Below are positions 8,106 through 14,539 of a stretch of DNA of 47,722 nucleotides, in pieces. Below the pieces are notes generated by a model. That model saw only the letters and a program-made list of their open reading frames with translations, had not been told where the DNA came from and ran no database searches. The position numbers were made by a program, and so were the translations under genes. Each line of letters starts with the position of its first letter. Position 1 is the stretch's first letter. Origin of the DNA: Campylobacterales bacterium (lineage in GTDB: Bacteria; Campylobacterota; Campylobacteria; Campylobacterales; Hydrogenimonadaceae); contig JALWMA010000067.1 in assembly GCA_027081015.1 (NCBI GenBank), positions 1 to 47,722 on the forward strand, read 5' to 3'.

Positions 8106-9364
8106 AGGATTCCTTTATCTTTTAGAGATTGGTATATCTTGGCCGCACGAACCAGGTTTGCACCGTAAAGCAGAAACTCCGCGGCCATAAAGGCTCCGAC
8201 CGCTTTCCATGCGTACGGTGTAACGCTCAAAGCGGCTCCGGCCGCCAATAGGCCCCAGTGCAGCCACAGATGCGCCATAGCCCTTTTAGATGGTATTATA
8301 TCACCCATCATCGGGCACTCGATCACCCCTTTCGCGTTGAGATGAAACCAGACGAGAAAAGGGACTATCTTGTAGCTCATCGCAAATATCACGCTCAATA
8401 CGAAATAGCCGAACAGCAAAGAGGCGGCAGAGACCATGACATCGGCATAGATGAAGTTCGACAAAAATGCCGCTACGGATGCGGCGGCCAGAGAGATCAT
8501 GGCCGTACGCCACATTAAAACCGTAGCGTCGGCTACCGGACGTTTTCGCCGGGAGAGGCGCCTGAGTGTGACCGCCGCAAAGATAAAGAAGATGAAAACG
8601 AGAAGAATATCCATCATGGCGGCCGCTTCCGGCATAACGTAAGAGACCGCAAAGAAGAGAATCAGCAGCACGAAAACGGCAGCTGGAAAAATGTCGGTAA
8701 CCTCTCTAGGGTAGGGCGGGGTGACGTAAAACATCTCGATCACCTGAAAAGCGACCGCCATCACCAGCACCCCGATCCAGCCGACGAGCATGAAGTGTAT
8801 ATGTACGGAGCGCAGCACCATAGGGTCGAGCCCTATATCGAAATCCATAAAGATGGCCGTCAACAGCAGTGCGAAGAGGATTCCGAAGCCAAGGCTCGCC
8901 AATGACACCATCATACCCTTTACCGAAGCCGTCTTGTTCTCCACTTTCACAAGTTTCGAAAGCATCAGGTATATCACGAAACCGAGGCTTCCGACAAGAA
9001 GCGGCACGGCCGGGTGCATCAGGATATATCGGTCGAAGTAGAAAGAGGCCGAGAGCAACACGATACCCACTACCATGAGCATATGGATCCACCTCGCATG
9101 ATAGAGCGGCTCCGAAATCGAAGCGCCGGCGATCACTGGCAGCATCTGAAAGAGTGCGCCGACCATGGCCATTGCGGCCACACCCAGCATCAGCAGGTGC
9201 ACTACGGCGACCACAGCCGGCGCATCCCAATGAAGAAGCATCTCCGGATCCGCAAAGAGTATGGCTCCGGCGGCCAGGACTCCGAAAAGAGGAGTGGTCA
9301 GGAAAAACCGCAGTATGACTTCTATAGGCGGAGCCTGGTCGAGAGAAAGTCCTTTATTGAACAC
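8102..9364 (-). CDS. 12-TM membrane protein, haem-copper-oxidase/NnrS-like
   Basis: 420 aa, almost entirely membrane with about 12 hydrophobic helices. Histidines sit at helix positions typical of haem ligands: VVHLLMLGVAAMAMVGALFQ (TM2), HIHFMLVGWIGVLVMAVAFQ (TM6), FLVWFHLNAKG and MAHLWLHWGLL. The HIHFMLVGW block resembles the HAHLGLFGW block of distant haem-copper oxidase subunit I relatives found near denitrification genes, and the protein also resembles NnrS in general layout. It lacks the HH pair and the Glu set of NorB, so it is unlikely to be a NO reductase by itself. A role in NO tolerance or sensing is inference from the hemerythrin and DUF2249 genes immediately upstream. Confidence 0.6.
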   Translation of the reverse strand: MFNKGLSLDQAPPIEVILRFFLTTPLFGVLAAGAILFADPEMLLHWDAPAVVAVVHLLMLGVAAMAMVGALFQMLPVIAGASISEPLYHARWIHMLMVVGIVLLSASFYFDRYILMHPAVPLLVGSLGFVIYLMLSKLVKVENKTASVKGMMVSLASLGFGILFALLLTAIFMDFDIGLDPMVLRSVHIHFMLVGWIGVLVMAVAFQVIEMFYVTPPYPREVTDIFPAAVFVLLILFFAVSYVMPEAAAMMDILLVFIFFIFAAVTLRRLSRRKRPVADATVLMWRTAMISLAAASVAAFLSNFIYADVMVSAASLLFGYFVLSVIFAMSYKIVPFLVWFHLNAKGVIECPMMGDIIPSKRAMAHLWLHWGLLAAGAALSVTPYAWKAVGAFMAAEFLLYGANLVRAAKIYQSLKDKGIL

Positions 9365-9620
9365 TGCAGTACCCTTTCATAACATTTTTGAGATCGAACT
9401 CTTCACTTTTCGAAAAAATTATATGCCACTCGTTCTCTGCGGCTTCACACACCTCGAAACGAATCCCATGCCGTTCGGCTATCGCAAGGAGGGGCCGCGG
9501 CAGACGGTGGATGAGCAGGTGAAAGAGGTTCGAGCCGTCCAGCCTCCGAAAGATCTCTACCGACCTCTCGAGCGGTTCGGGATGGTTCAACCCTCTTGCA
9601 TCGAGTTCCAGAATCTCCAC
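9354..9620 (-). CDS. DUF2249 domain protein
   Basis: 88 aa from GTG at 9620; a TTG at 9629, which would overlap the hemerythrin stop as TTGA, is the alternative. The protein is a single DUF2249 domain: ILELDARGLNHPEPLERSVE opens it, and the C-terminal strand (NEWHIIFSK) follows. DUF2249 domains are small TusA/SirA-like folds often fused to or next to hemerythrins; in this window one is separate and one lies at the end of the DUF1858 protein. It overlaps the membrane-protein gene by 11 bp. No catalytic Cys is in the expected TusA position. Confidence 0.75.
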   Translation of the reverse strand: MEILELDARGLNHPEPLERSVEIFRRLDGSNLFHLLIHRLPRPLLAIAERHGIRFEVCEAAENEWHIIFSKSEEFDLKNVMKGYCSVQ

Positions 9621-9625
9621 ACCTC

Positions 9626-10057
9626 TCAATGCTCTTTCATCTCGTTTACAAGCTTTTCGGCCTCGGCATCCAGGAGCCGGTCGCACATAGCATAGAGCAT
9701 CTGCTCCTCTTTCATGTTGTGCTGCTGCAGTAGTATCATAAGGGTGTCCGCAACCGAAAAGAACCTCTCTTTGTCCCTACTGTCTATGGCCTCTTTGAGC
9801 TGCTCCAGAAGCCCCCTTACCTGGGTATGCTCGTGGCGCATGACCCGAGTGGGTCCTTCGGTGGTTCCGGCAGCCTTCTCGAACGCGGGGAAGAGTATCT
9901 CCTCCTCTTTCGAAAAGTGTCTCAGGGTATCGAGCATAAACTCTTCGAAGTGTCTGAAAGCCTCCTCGAAGTCACCGTTGCTCGCAGCCTGTTCGGCCTT
10001 TGCAAACGACTCGTCACAGCTGCGGTGCTCCTCTCTCATATAGTTTGATATCTCCAT
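9626..10057 (-). CDS. hemerythrin-domain protein
   Basis: 143 aa, ATG with AGGAGCGG upstream. A four-helix hemerythrin HHE fold with ligand candidates H11 (MREEHRSCD), H47 and E51 (TLRHFSKEEEILFPAFE), H75/H77 (MRHEHTQ), and H113 and E117 (LLQQHNMKEEQMLY). Such cytoplasmic di-iron proteins bind O2 or NO, or help repair Fe-S clusters (as in the YtfE/ScdA group). It is the first full-size gene of an operon with DUF2249, a haem-copper-like membrane protein and an FmdE-like protein, all behind an FNR-type box, which suggests a nitrosative-stress or low-oxygen role. Confidence 0.9.
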   Translation of the reverse strand: MEISNYMREEHRSCDESFAKAEQAASNGDFEEAFRHFEEFMLDTLRHFSKEEEILFPAFEKAAGTTEGPTRVMRHEHTQVRGLLEQLKEAIDSRDKERFFSVADTLMILLQQHNMKEEQMLYAMCDRLLDAEAEKLVNEMKEH

Positions 10058-10068
10058 ACGATCCGCTC

Positions 10069-10143
10069 CTATCTGAAAGTTAAAAATATTTTTGCCATCA
10101 GCACGGCAGTCAAAGCCAGAAACGAGACCATTATCCAGTCCAT
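10069..10143 (-). CDS. 24-residue membrane peptide heading the hemerythrin operon
   Basis: ATG at 10143 with AAAGGGA 5 bp before it, stop TAG at 10071-10069, 11 bp before the hemerythrin ATG. The product is one transmembrane helix with short ends (MDWIMVSFLALTAVLM then AKIFLTFR). The start site, ribosome-binding site, stop and spacing all look like a genuine gene, and the hemerythrin Shine-Dalgarno lies directly after its stop. Function unknown; it may be a leader that couples translation, or a small subunit that associates with the 12-TM protein of the same operon. Confidence 0.6.
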   Translation of the reverse strand: MDWIMVSFLALTAVLMAKIFLTFR

Positions 10144-10325
10144 ATTTTCCCTTTCAACCATACTGCCCCGTTTCGATGTTCGCAGAGATGCAAAATCTTA
10201 CGGTTTCGTGTTTTGCACCCCTCTTTGAGAACCGGCGCAAAACCTGCAAAGACCGTTTCCAAACTGCTGTAGAAGCTCAGAAACGGCCGGGGCCGCGCGG
10301 CTTTATACAAAAGAAGTTCAGTGCG

Positions 10326-10331
10326 ATTGTA
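10326..10331 (-). promoter_or_regulatory. leftward -10 box (TACAAT) of the hemerythrin operon
   Basis: TACAAT on the minus strand predicts a start at about 10319, which puts the FNR-type box (10355-10368) at about -42. The mRNA leader before the 24-residue peptide would be about 175 nt. Confidence 0.5.
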
Positions 10332-10354
10332 CTCAAAAAGATCTTTCAAATTGG

Positions 10355-10368
10355 TTGACGCCAATCAA
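10355..10368. promoter_or_regulatory. FNR-type box between hemerythrin operon and nrdD
   Basis: TTGAC-GCCA-ATCAA, one mismatch from the TTGAT-N4-ATCAA consensus. It lies about 42 bp upstream of the predicted start for the leftward -10 (10326-10331) and 41.5 bp upstream of that for the rightward -10 (TATAAA, 10391-10396). It is also embedded in a wider ATTGG-N6-CCAAT palindrome. Binding by the CRP/FNR protein encoded at 31084 is inference. Confidence 0.65.
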
Positions 10369-10390
10369 CAAACAGAGATTTTTATTTTAA

Positions 10391-10396
10391 TATAAA
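10391..10396 (+). promoter_or_regulatory. rightward -10 box (TATAAA) upstream of nrdD
   Basis: TATAAA predicts a start near 10403, exactly at the foot of the hairpin at 10404-10457 and 41.5 bp from the centre of the FNR-type box. Confidence 0.5.
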
Positions 10397-10403
10397 TGCG
10401 ATG

Positions 10404-10468
10404 TCACAAATGTGTCACCAAAGCCCGTAAAAACGGGATGCCGTGACACATTTGTGAGCTCTTTTTTT
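10404..10468 (+). terminator. strong intrinsic terminator just after the FNR promoter (possible small RNA or attenuator)
   Basis: Perfect 15-nt arms TCACAAATGTGTCAC (10404-10418) and GTGACACATTTGTGA (10443-10457) enclose a second hairpin (CCCGT 10424-10428, ACGGG 10433-10437); seven T residues follow at 10462-10468. On the plus strand this is a textbook terminator, but no plus-strand gene lies upstream. A transcript from the predicted start at 10403 would be about 65 nt. Confidence 0.7.
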
Positions 10469-10506
10469 ATCGCCCGGCAAGTAAAAAAAGCTTACAATTT
10501 CAGAGT

Positions 10507-10702
10507 CCGGCGTACGAAGATTTCGTAACCGGGTACCTGCTCCTTTAGCTTGCACCGAAATGAGCAATTTTTTGAAGCGTCCTGTGCTTCAGACACCCTT
10601 TCGGAACCTGTCACGAAGAAGTGGAAACGGACACTTTTTCGCGACAGGTTCTGTCAAAAGGGTGCTTCCAAAGCCCCGTCGAGGCCGCTTGACCTCCCGG
10701 GG
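10507..10702 (+). other. structured leader upstream of nrdD
   Basis: Four further plus-strand hairpins are visible between the terminator and nrdD: CCGG-cg-TACGAA (10507-10518) with TTCGTA-a-CCGG (10522-10532, imperfect); GAAGC/GCTTC (10574-10590); CACCCTTT (10594-10601) with AAAGGGTG (10657-10664), enclosing GAACCTGTC (10604-10612) with GACAGGTTC (10643-10651); and CCCCG..GAGG (10674-10684) with CCTC.CGGGG (10693-10702), followed by TTTT. I see no match to the cobalamin riboswitch and no NrdR box. It may be a cis-regulatory RNA or a dispersed repeat. Confidence 0.5.
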
Positions 10703-10757
10703 TTTTCGAGGCACCCGGGATAACTCCTGCATAAACCATACAGAAAAGATTTTAACG

Positions 10758-12881
10758 ATGCTTAAAGAGATTCTGAAAAGAGACGGTACGAAAGAGGCGT
10801 TTGCCCCCTATAAAATAGAAGATGCGATCAAGGCGGCTTTCAAAAGCCAGAACACCACATACGACAGTACGATATTTTTCAACGTACTCGACAGACTGAA
10901 ACAAAGACGCATCGCCGCGGTCGAAGATATTCAGGATATGATAGAGCAGGAGCTATTCAAGGCCCGCTACTTCGAGGTGATGCGCGCCTTCATGATCTAC
11001 CGCCACACCCACAAGATGCAGAGAGAGCATATACTCGGTCTGGTAGAAGACACCACCTTTGTCAACTCTACCGAGACGATAGAGGAGTATATCTCAAAAA
11101 GCGACTGGCGCATTAACGCCAACTCCAATACCGGATACTCGCACGCGGGGCTGATAAACAACACGGCCGGCAAGATCATCGCCAACTACTGGCTCGACAA
11201 GATCTACTCAAAAGAGGAGGGGTACGCCCACAGAAACGGCGACTACCATATACACGACCTCGACTGCCTGAGCGGTTACTGTGCGGGGTGGAGCCTTCGC
11301 GTGCTTCTGGACGAGGGGTTCAATGGCGTAAGGGGGCGCGTCGAGAGCCGTCCTCCGAAGCACTTCAGGGAGGCTCTCGGACAGATGGCCAACTTCCTGG
11401 GCATACTGCAGTCTGAGTGGGCCGGCGCTCAGGCATTCAGCTCGTTCGACACATATCTTGCGCCCTATCTCTTCAAAGATCGACTCTCTTATACCGAGAC
11501 CAAAAAGGCTATACGCAGCTTCGTATACAACCTCAACGTCCCGGCACGATGGGGGCAGTCACCCTTTACGAACATAACGATCGACTGGACCGTTCCGGAA
11601 GATCTCAAAGAGCAGTTCCCCACCCGCGCCAAGGAGCACCTGCTGAAAGGTTTGGATGATGAGCGGCTGCTGAAAGAGGCCAGAAGACGCGACCCGAACA
11701 TAACCTCTCTGGAGCAGATGTGCTATCGCCACTTCCAACCCGAGATGAACATGATCAACCGTGCATACTACGAAGTTATGACCGAAGGCGACAGCACCGG
11801 GCAGCCCTTTACGTTCCCGATACCCACGGTAAACATTACCGAAGATTTCGACTGGTACGGCGAAAATACCGATATTCTCTTCGAAAACACGGCCAAGATC
11901 GGCTCGTCATACTTTCAAAACTTCATAGGAAGCCAGTACAAGCGGGATGAAAACGGAAACCTGGTGCCGAACGAAGAGGCGTACAAACCGGGACATGTCA
12001 GAAGCATGTGCTGCAGGCTTCAGCTCGATCTTCGAGAGCTCCTCAAAAGAGGCGGCGGGCTCTTCGGAAGCGCCGAAATGACCGGCAGCATCGGTGTCGT
12101 CACGATAAACATGGCCAGACTCGGATACCTCCACAAAAACGATATCAAGGGGCTCTACAACAGGCTCGGGGAGCTGATGGACCTGGCTAAATCGACACTC
12201 GAAAAGAAGAGAAGGTTCATCCAGGAGCTTTACGAAAGGGGGCTCTTCCCCTATACGAAACGGTATCTTCCCGGTTTCAACAACCACTTCTCGACAATAG
12301 GCGTAAACGGCATGAACGAGATGATCAGGAACTTCTCCGACGACACGCTGACGATAGCGGACGAAGAGGGGAGACGTATGGCCCTCGAGATTCTCGACTT
12401 CATGCGCGACAGGATGAGGGAGTACCAGGAGGAGACCGGAAATCTCTACAACCTCGAAGCTACGCCTGCGGAGGGAACCACATACCGCTTCGCCAAAGAG
12501 GACAGAAAGAGATACCCAGATATCATTCAGGCCGGTAGCGGCAAAAACATCTACTATACCAACTCGTCGCAGATACCGGTGGATCTGACCGAAGATCCGT
12601 TCGAAGCGCTGGAGCTGCAGGACGAACTTCAGTGCAAATATACCGGCGGAACGGTTCTGCACCTCTATATGAGGGAGCGCATAAGCTCTGCGGAGGCGTG
12701 CAGAAACTTGGTAAAGAGGGTCATAACGAACTTCAAACTTCCGTACATCACGGTAACGCCGCTCTTTTCAGTATGCCCCAAACACGGCTACATACCGGGC
12801 GAACACGAATTCTGCCCGAAGTGCGACGAAGAGCTGCTGCAAACTTATGAAGAGGAGGGGAAAAAATGTTCGTCGTTTTAG
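10758..12881 (+). CDS. nrdD: anaerobic (class III) ribonucleoside-triphosphate reductase, main part
   Basis: 707 aa from ATG at 10758; an in-frame upstream ATG at 10560 would force the GC-rich hairpins to be coding and was rejected. Residues 1-90 are an ATP-cone (ILKRDGTKEAFAPYKIEDAI), followed by the glycyl-radical barrel (HIHDLDCLSGYCAGWSL, NMINRAYYEVMTEGDSTGQP). The C-terminus is a zinc site, CPKHGYIPGEHEFCPKCDEE, and then the frame ends EEEGKKCSSF. The glycyl-radical loop that normally follows the zinc site in the same chain is missing; it is encoded by the gene at 12992. The enzyme reduces NTPs to dNTPs without oxygen and needs NrdG (13134). Confidence 0.93.
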   Translation: MLKEILKRDGTKEAFAPYKIEDAIKAAFKSQNTTYDSTIFFNVLDRLKQRRIAAVEDIQDMIEQELFKARYFEVMRAFMIYRHTHKMQREHILGLVEDTTFVNSTETIEEYISKSDWRINANSNTGYSHAGLINNTAGKIIANYWLDKIYSKEEGYAHRNGDYHIHDLDCLSGYCAGWSLRVLLDEGFNGVRGRVESRPPKHFREALGQMANFLGILQSEWAGAQAFSSFDTYLAPYLFKDRLSYTETKKAIRSFVYNLNVPARWGQSPFTNITIDWTVPEDLKEQFPTRAKEHLLKGLDDERLLKEARRRDPNITSLEQMCYRHFQPEMNMINRAYYEVMTEGDSTGQPFTFPIPTVNITEDFDWYGENTDILFENTAKIGSSYFQNFIGSQYKRDENGNLVPNEEAYKPGHVRSMCCRLQLDLRELLKRGGGLFGSAEMTGSIGVVTINMARLGYLHKNDIKGLYNRLGELMDLAKSTLEKKRRFIQELYERGLFPYTKRYLPGFNNHFSTIGVNGMNEMIRNFSDDTLTIADEEGRRMALEILDFMRDRMREYQEETGNLYNLEATPAEGTTYRFAKEDRKRYPDIIQAGSGKNIYYTNSSQIPVDLTEDPFEALELQDELQCKYTGGTVLHLYMRERISSAEACRNLVKRVITNFKLPYITVTPLFSVCPKHGYIPGEHEFCPKCDEELLQTYEEEGKKCSSF

Positions 12882-12979
12882 CCAAAGAGAGGTTGTCCGG
12901 TTCGTTTATGAGGCTGCTCTTTCAGATGGCCGGAAATACTATACGCCCGGATGCGCGGGCATTCATATCAAACATTTAG
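12866..12979 (+). CDS. possible 37-aa peptide between the two parts of nrdD
   Basis: ATG at 12866 inside the end of nrdD (16 bp overlap), with AGGAGGGG 5 bp before it; stop TAG 12977-12979. The product (MFVVLAKERLSGSFMRLLFQ then a 17-residue tail) has no similarity I recognise. It is in the same frame as the glycyl-radical gene that starts 12 bp after its stop. It could be a translational coupler, the residue of an older fusion, or noise; the excellent ribosome site is the main argument for it. Confidence 0.35.
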   Translation: MFVVLAKERLSGSFMRLLFQMAGNTIRPDARAFISNI

Positions 12980-12991
12980 AAGGAGGATACG

Positions 12992-13147
12992 ATGCACAAC
13001 AGAGACGAGATACTAAAAAAGCTGCAGGAGAGACGTACAAAGTGTACGGTATATACGAGGGTGATGGGTTACCATAGACCGGTAGAGAGCTTCAATATCG
13101 GCAAAAGAGGCGAACACCGCCAGAGAAAGCAGTTTGTTGAGCGATAA
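12992..13147 (+). CDS. glycyl-radical domain of class III ribonucleotide reductase as a separate 51-aa protein
   Basis: ATG at 12992 with a near-perfect AGGAGG at 12981-12986. The sequence CTVYTRVMGYHRPVESFNIG followed by KRGEHRQRKQF is the C-terminal glycyl-radical block of NrdD, in which the RVxGY glycine carries the radical; here that is G26 in RVMGY. In most NrdD proteins it directly follows the CPxC zinc site. It lies between nrdD and nrdG (14 bp overlap with nrdG) and must complement the 707-aa NrdD in trans. A sequencing error is unlikely, because a frameshift and a stop codon separate the parts and both have their own ribosome sites. Confidence 0.8.
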   Translation: MHNRDEILKKLQERRTKCTVYTRVMGYHRPVESFNIGKRGEHRQRKQFVER

Positions 13148-13811
13148 ACAGATTTTCGACATCACACCATTTACCCACCTCGACTATCCCGGCAAACTGG
13201 CCTGTATAGTCTGGTTTTGCGGCTGCAACATGCGCTGTATGTACTGCTACAACAGCGATATAGTATTTGCCAAAGAAGGGAACTACGGTGTAGACGAACT
13301 CTACGACTTTCTCGAAAGGCGCATAGGGCTGCTCGACGGGGTGGTTCTAAGCGGAGGAGAGCCGACGATACACGAGCTGGCTCCCATCTGCCGAAAAATA
13401 AGGGAGTACGGCTTCTCCATCAAACTCGATACGAACGGACTCAACACCGAGAGGGTGGAGGAGCTTGTCGAAGAGGGCCTGGTCGACTATATCGCCCTCG
13501 ATTTCAAAGCCATGAACGGAAAATTCGGCTATGTGACAGGATCGAGCAGGTACAAAGGATTCATAAAGACACTCGAGTTTCTTGTCTCGAGCCAGGCGCA
13601 GTTCGAAGTGCGCACGACGATCCACTCGGACCTTCTGCAGCCAGAAGATATAAACGTAATGATGCGTGAACTTAAGTCATACGGATACAACGGCCCCTAC
13701 TATCTTCAGAGATTCATAGAGACCAGAAACAATATAGCAAACATGAAGAGTCCCGAAAGCGACTTCGACGAGAGCAGACTCGAAGATACGCTTCAGATCG
13801 TCTGGCGCTGA
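13134..13811 (+). CDS. nrdG: anaerobic ribonucleotide reductase activating enzyme (radical SAM)
   Basis: 225 aa starting with TTG at 13134 (a second TTG at 13137 is equally possible). The radical-SAM cluster motif is C31-x3-C35-x2-C38 (WFCGCNMRCMYCY), followed by the GGEP motif (VVLSGGEPTI). It generates the 5'-deoxyadenosyl radical that oxidises the NrdD glycine, here G26 of the separate peptide. It overlaps that peptide gene by 14 bp. The length and the short spacing before the cluster fit NrdG of the pyruvate-formate-lyase-activase superfamily. Confidence 0.9.
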   Translation: MLSDKQIFDITPFTHLDYPGKLACIVWFCGCNMRCMYCYNSDIVFAKEGNYGVDELYDFLERRIGLLDGVVLSGGEPTIHELAPICRKIREYGFSIKLDTNGLNTERVEELVEEGLVDYIALDFKAMNGKFGYVTGSSRYKGFIKTLEFLVSSQAQFEVRTTIHSDLLQPEDINVMMRELKSYGYNGPYYLQRFIETRNNIANMKSPESDFDESRLEDTLQIVWR

Positions 13812-13843
13812 CCGAAAGGCTCAGGCACCCGGAAACTCCCCTG

Positions 13844-14539
13844 TCAACCCTTTCTTGAGCCGGCCCCGGCAAGAAGGTAGCCCTGCCCCGATATATTCTC
13901 TATCAGCCCCCTGTCGCTCTTCTGCCTGACTCGCTTTATGAAGGTTCTGAGCCTGTCGTCGCTCACCTCTTCATCGGGCCAGAGTGCGGCTTTGATCGCA
14001 TCGTTGGAGAGGTAGTTGTTGGGGCTGTGCAGCAGCTGGGCTATAAATCTGCTCTCACGCTTGCTAAGGTGAACCAGCACCCCGTTTTTGAAGAGCTGTT
14101 CGCTCTGAAGATCGTACTCGAACGGCTCCATCAGCTTGATCCTGTTCTGCTTTTTTATCTTCAGCGCCAGTTCGCAAAGATAGTTCAGGAGCTCTTCCGG
14201 ATCGAAGGGCTTTATGAAGTACTTTACCACCCCGACATCTATCGCACCGAGCAGCTTCTGTTTGTCGCTGTATGCGCTGAGTATTATCACCGGCACATCC
14301 GGGTTTTCCGACTTTACTGCGGATGCGAGTTGAAGCCCGTCCATCCGGGGCATCGTGATGTCCGTAATGACGATATCGGGCCTCAGTCTTCTGAATGCCT
14401 CCAGCCCCTCTATCCCGTCATGAGCTATCGCAAACTCCGCGAAATAGTCGCCTATCGCCTCTTTGAGCAGCTTGGCGAGGGTCTCTTCGTCCTCCACCAG
14501 CAACAGGCGCAGATTTACAAGTCTCGAGCTACACGACAT
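13844..14539 (-). CDS. response regulator with winged-helix output domain
   Basis: 231 aa, ATG with AGGAGA 6 bp upstream, overlapping the kinase stop by 11 bp. The receiver has E16/D17, phospho-acceptor D60 (DIVITDITMPRMDG), S88 and K110 (YFIKPF). A C-terminal OmpR-like effector follows (HLSKRESRFIAQLLHSPNNY ... ISGQGYLL). It is cotranscribed with the PAS kinase, its obvious partner, and with the fused siroheme decarboxylase upstream of that. Target genes are not evident. Confidence 0.88.
   Translation of the reverse strand: MSCSSRLVNLRLLLVEDEETLAKLLKEAIGDYFAEFAIAHDGIEGLEAFRRLRPDIVITDITMPRMDGLQLASAVKSENPDVPVIILSAYSDKQKLLGAIDVGVVKYFIKPFDPEELLNYLCELALKIKKQNRIKLMEPFEYDLQSEQLFKNGVLVHLSKRESRFIAQLLHSPNNYLSNDAIKAALWPDEEVSDDRLRTFIKRVRQKSDRGLIENISGQGYLLAGAGSRKG

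Noticed and set aside
10131-10364. 77-codon minus-strand frame upstream of the hemerythrin operon
   Set aside because: It overlaps the FNR box, the -10 box and the 24-residue peptide gene, has no ribosome site and no recognisable protein features.
10404-10468. Terminator of the hemerythrin operon
   Set aside because: That operon is transcribed away from this site, and the T-run is on the plus strand.
10560-10757. 66-codon N-terminal extension of NrdD
   Set aside because: The stretch is made of hairpin arms; NrdD family similarity begins at the ATG at 10758 with the ATP-cone.
12841-13147. nrdD split as a sequencing error
   Set aside because: A frameshift and an in-frame stop lie between the parts, and the second part has its own AGGAGG and ATG, so one base error could not join them.
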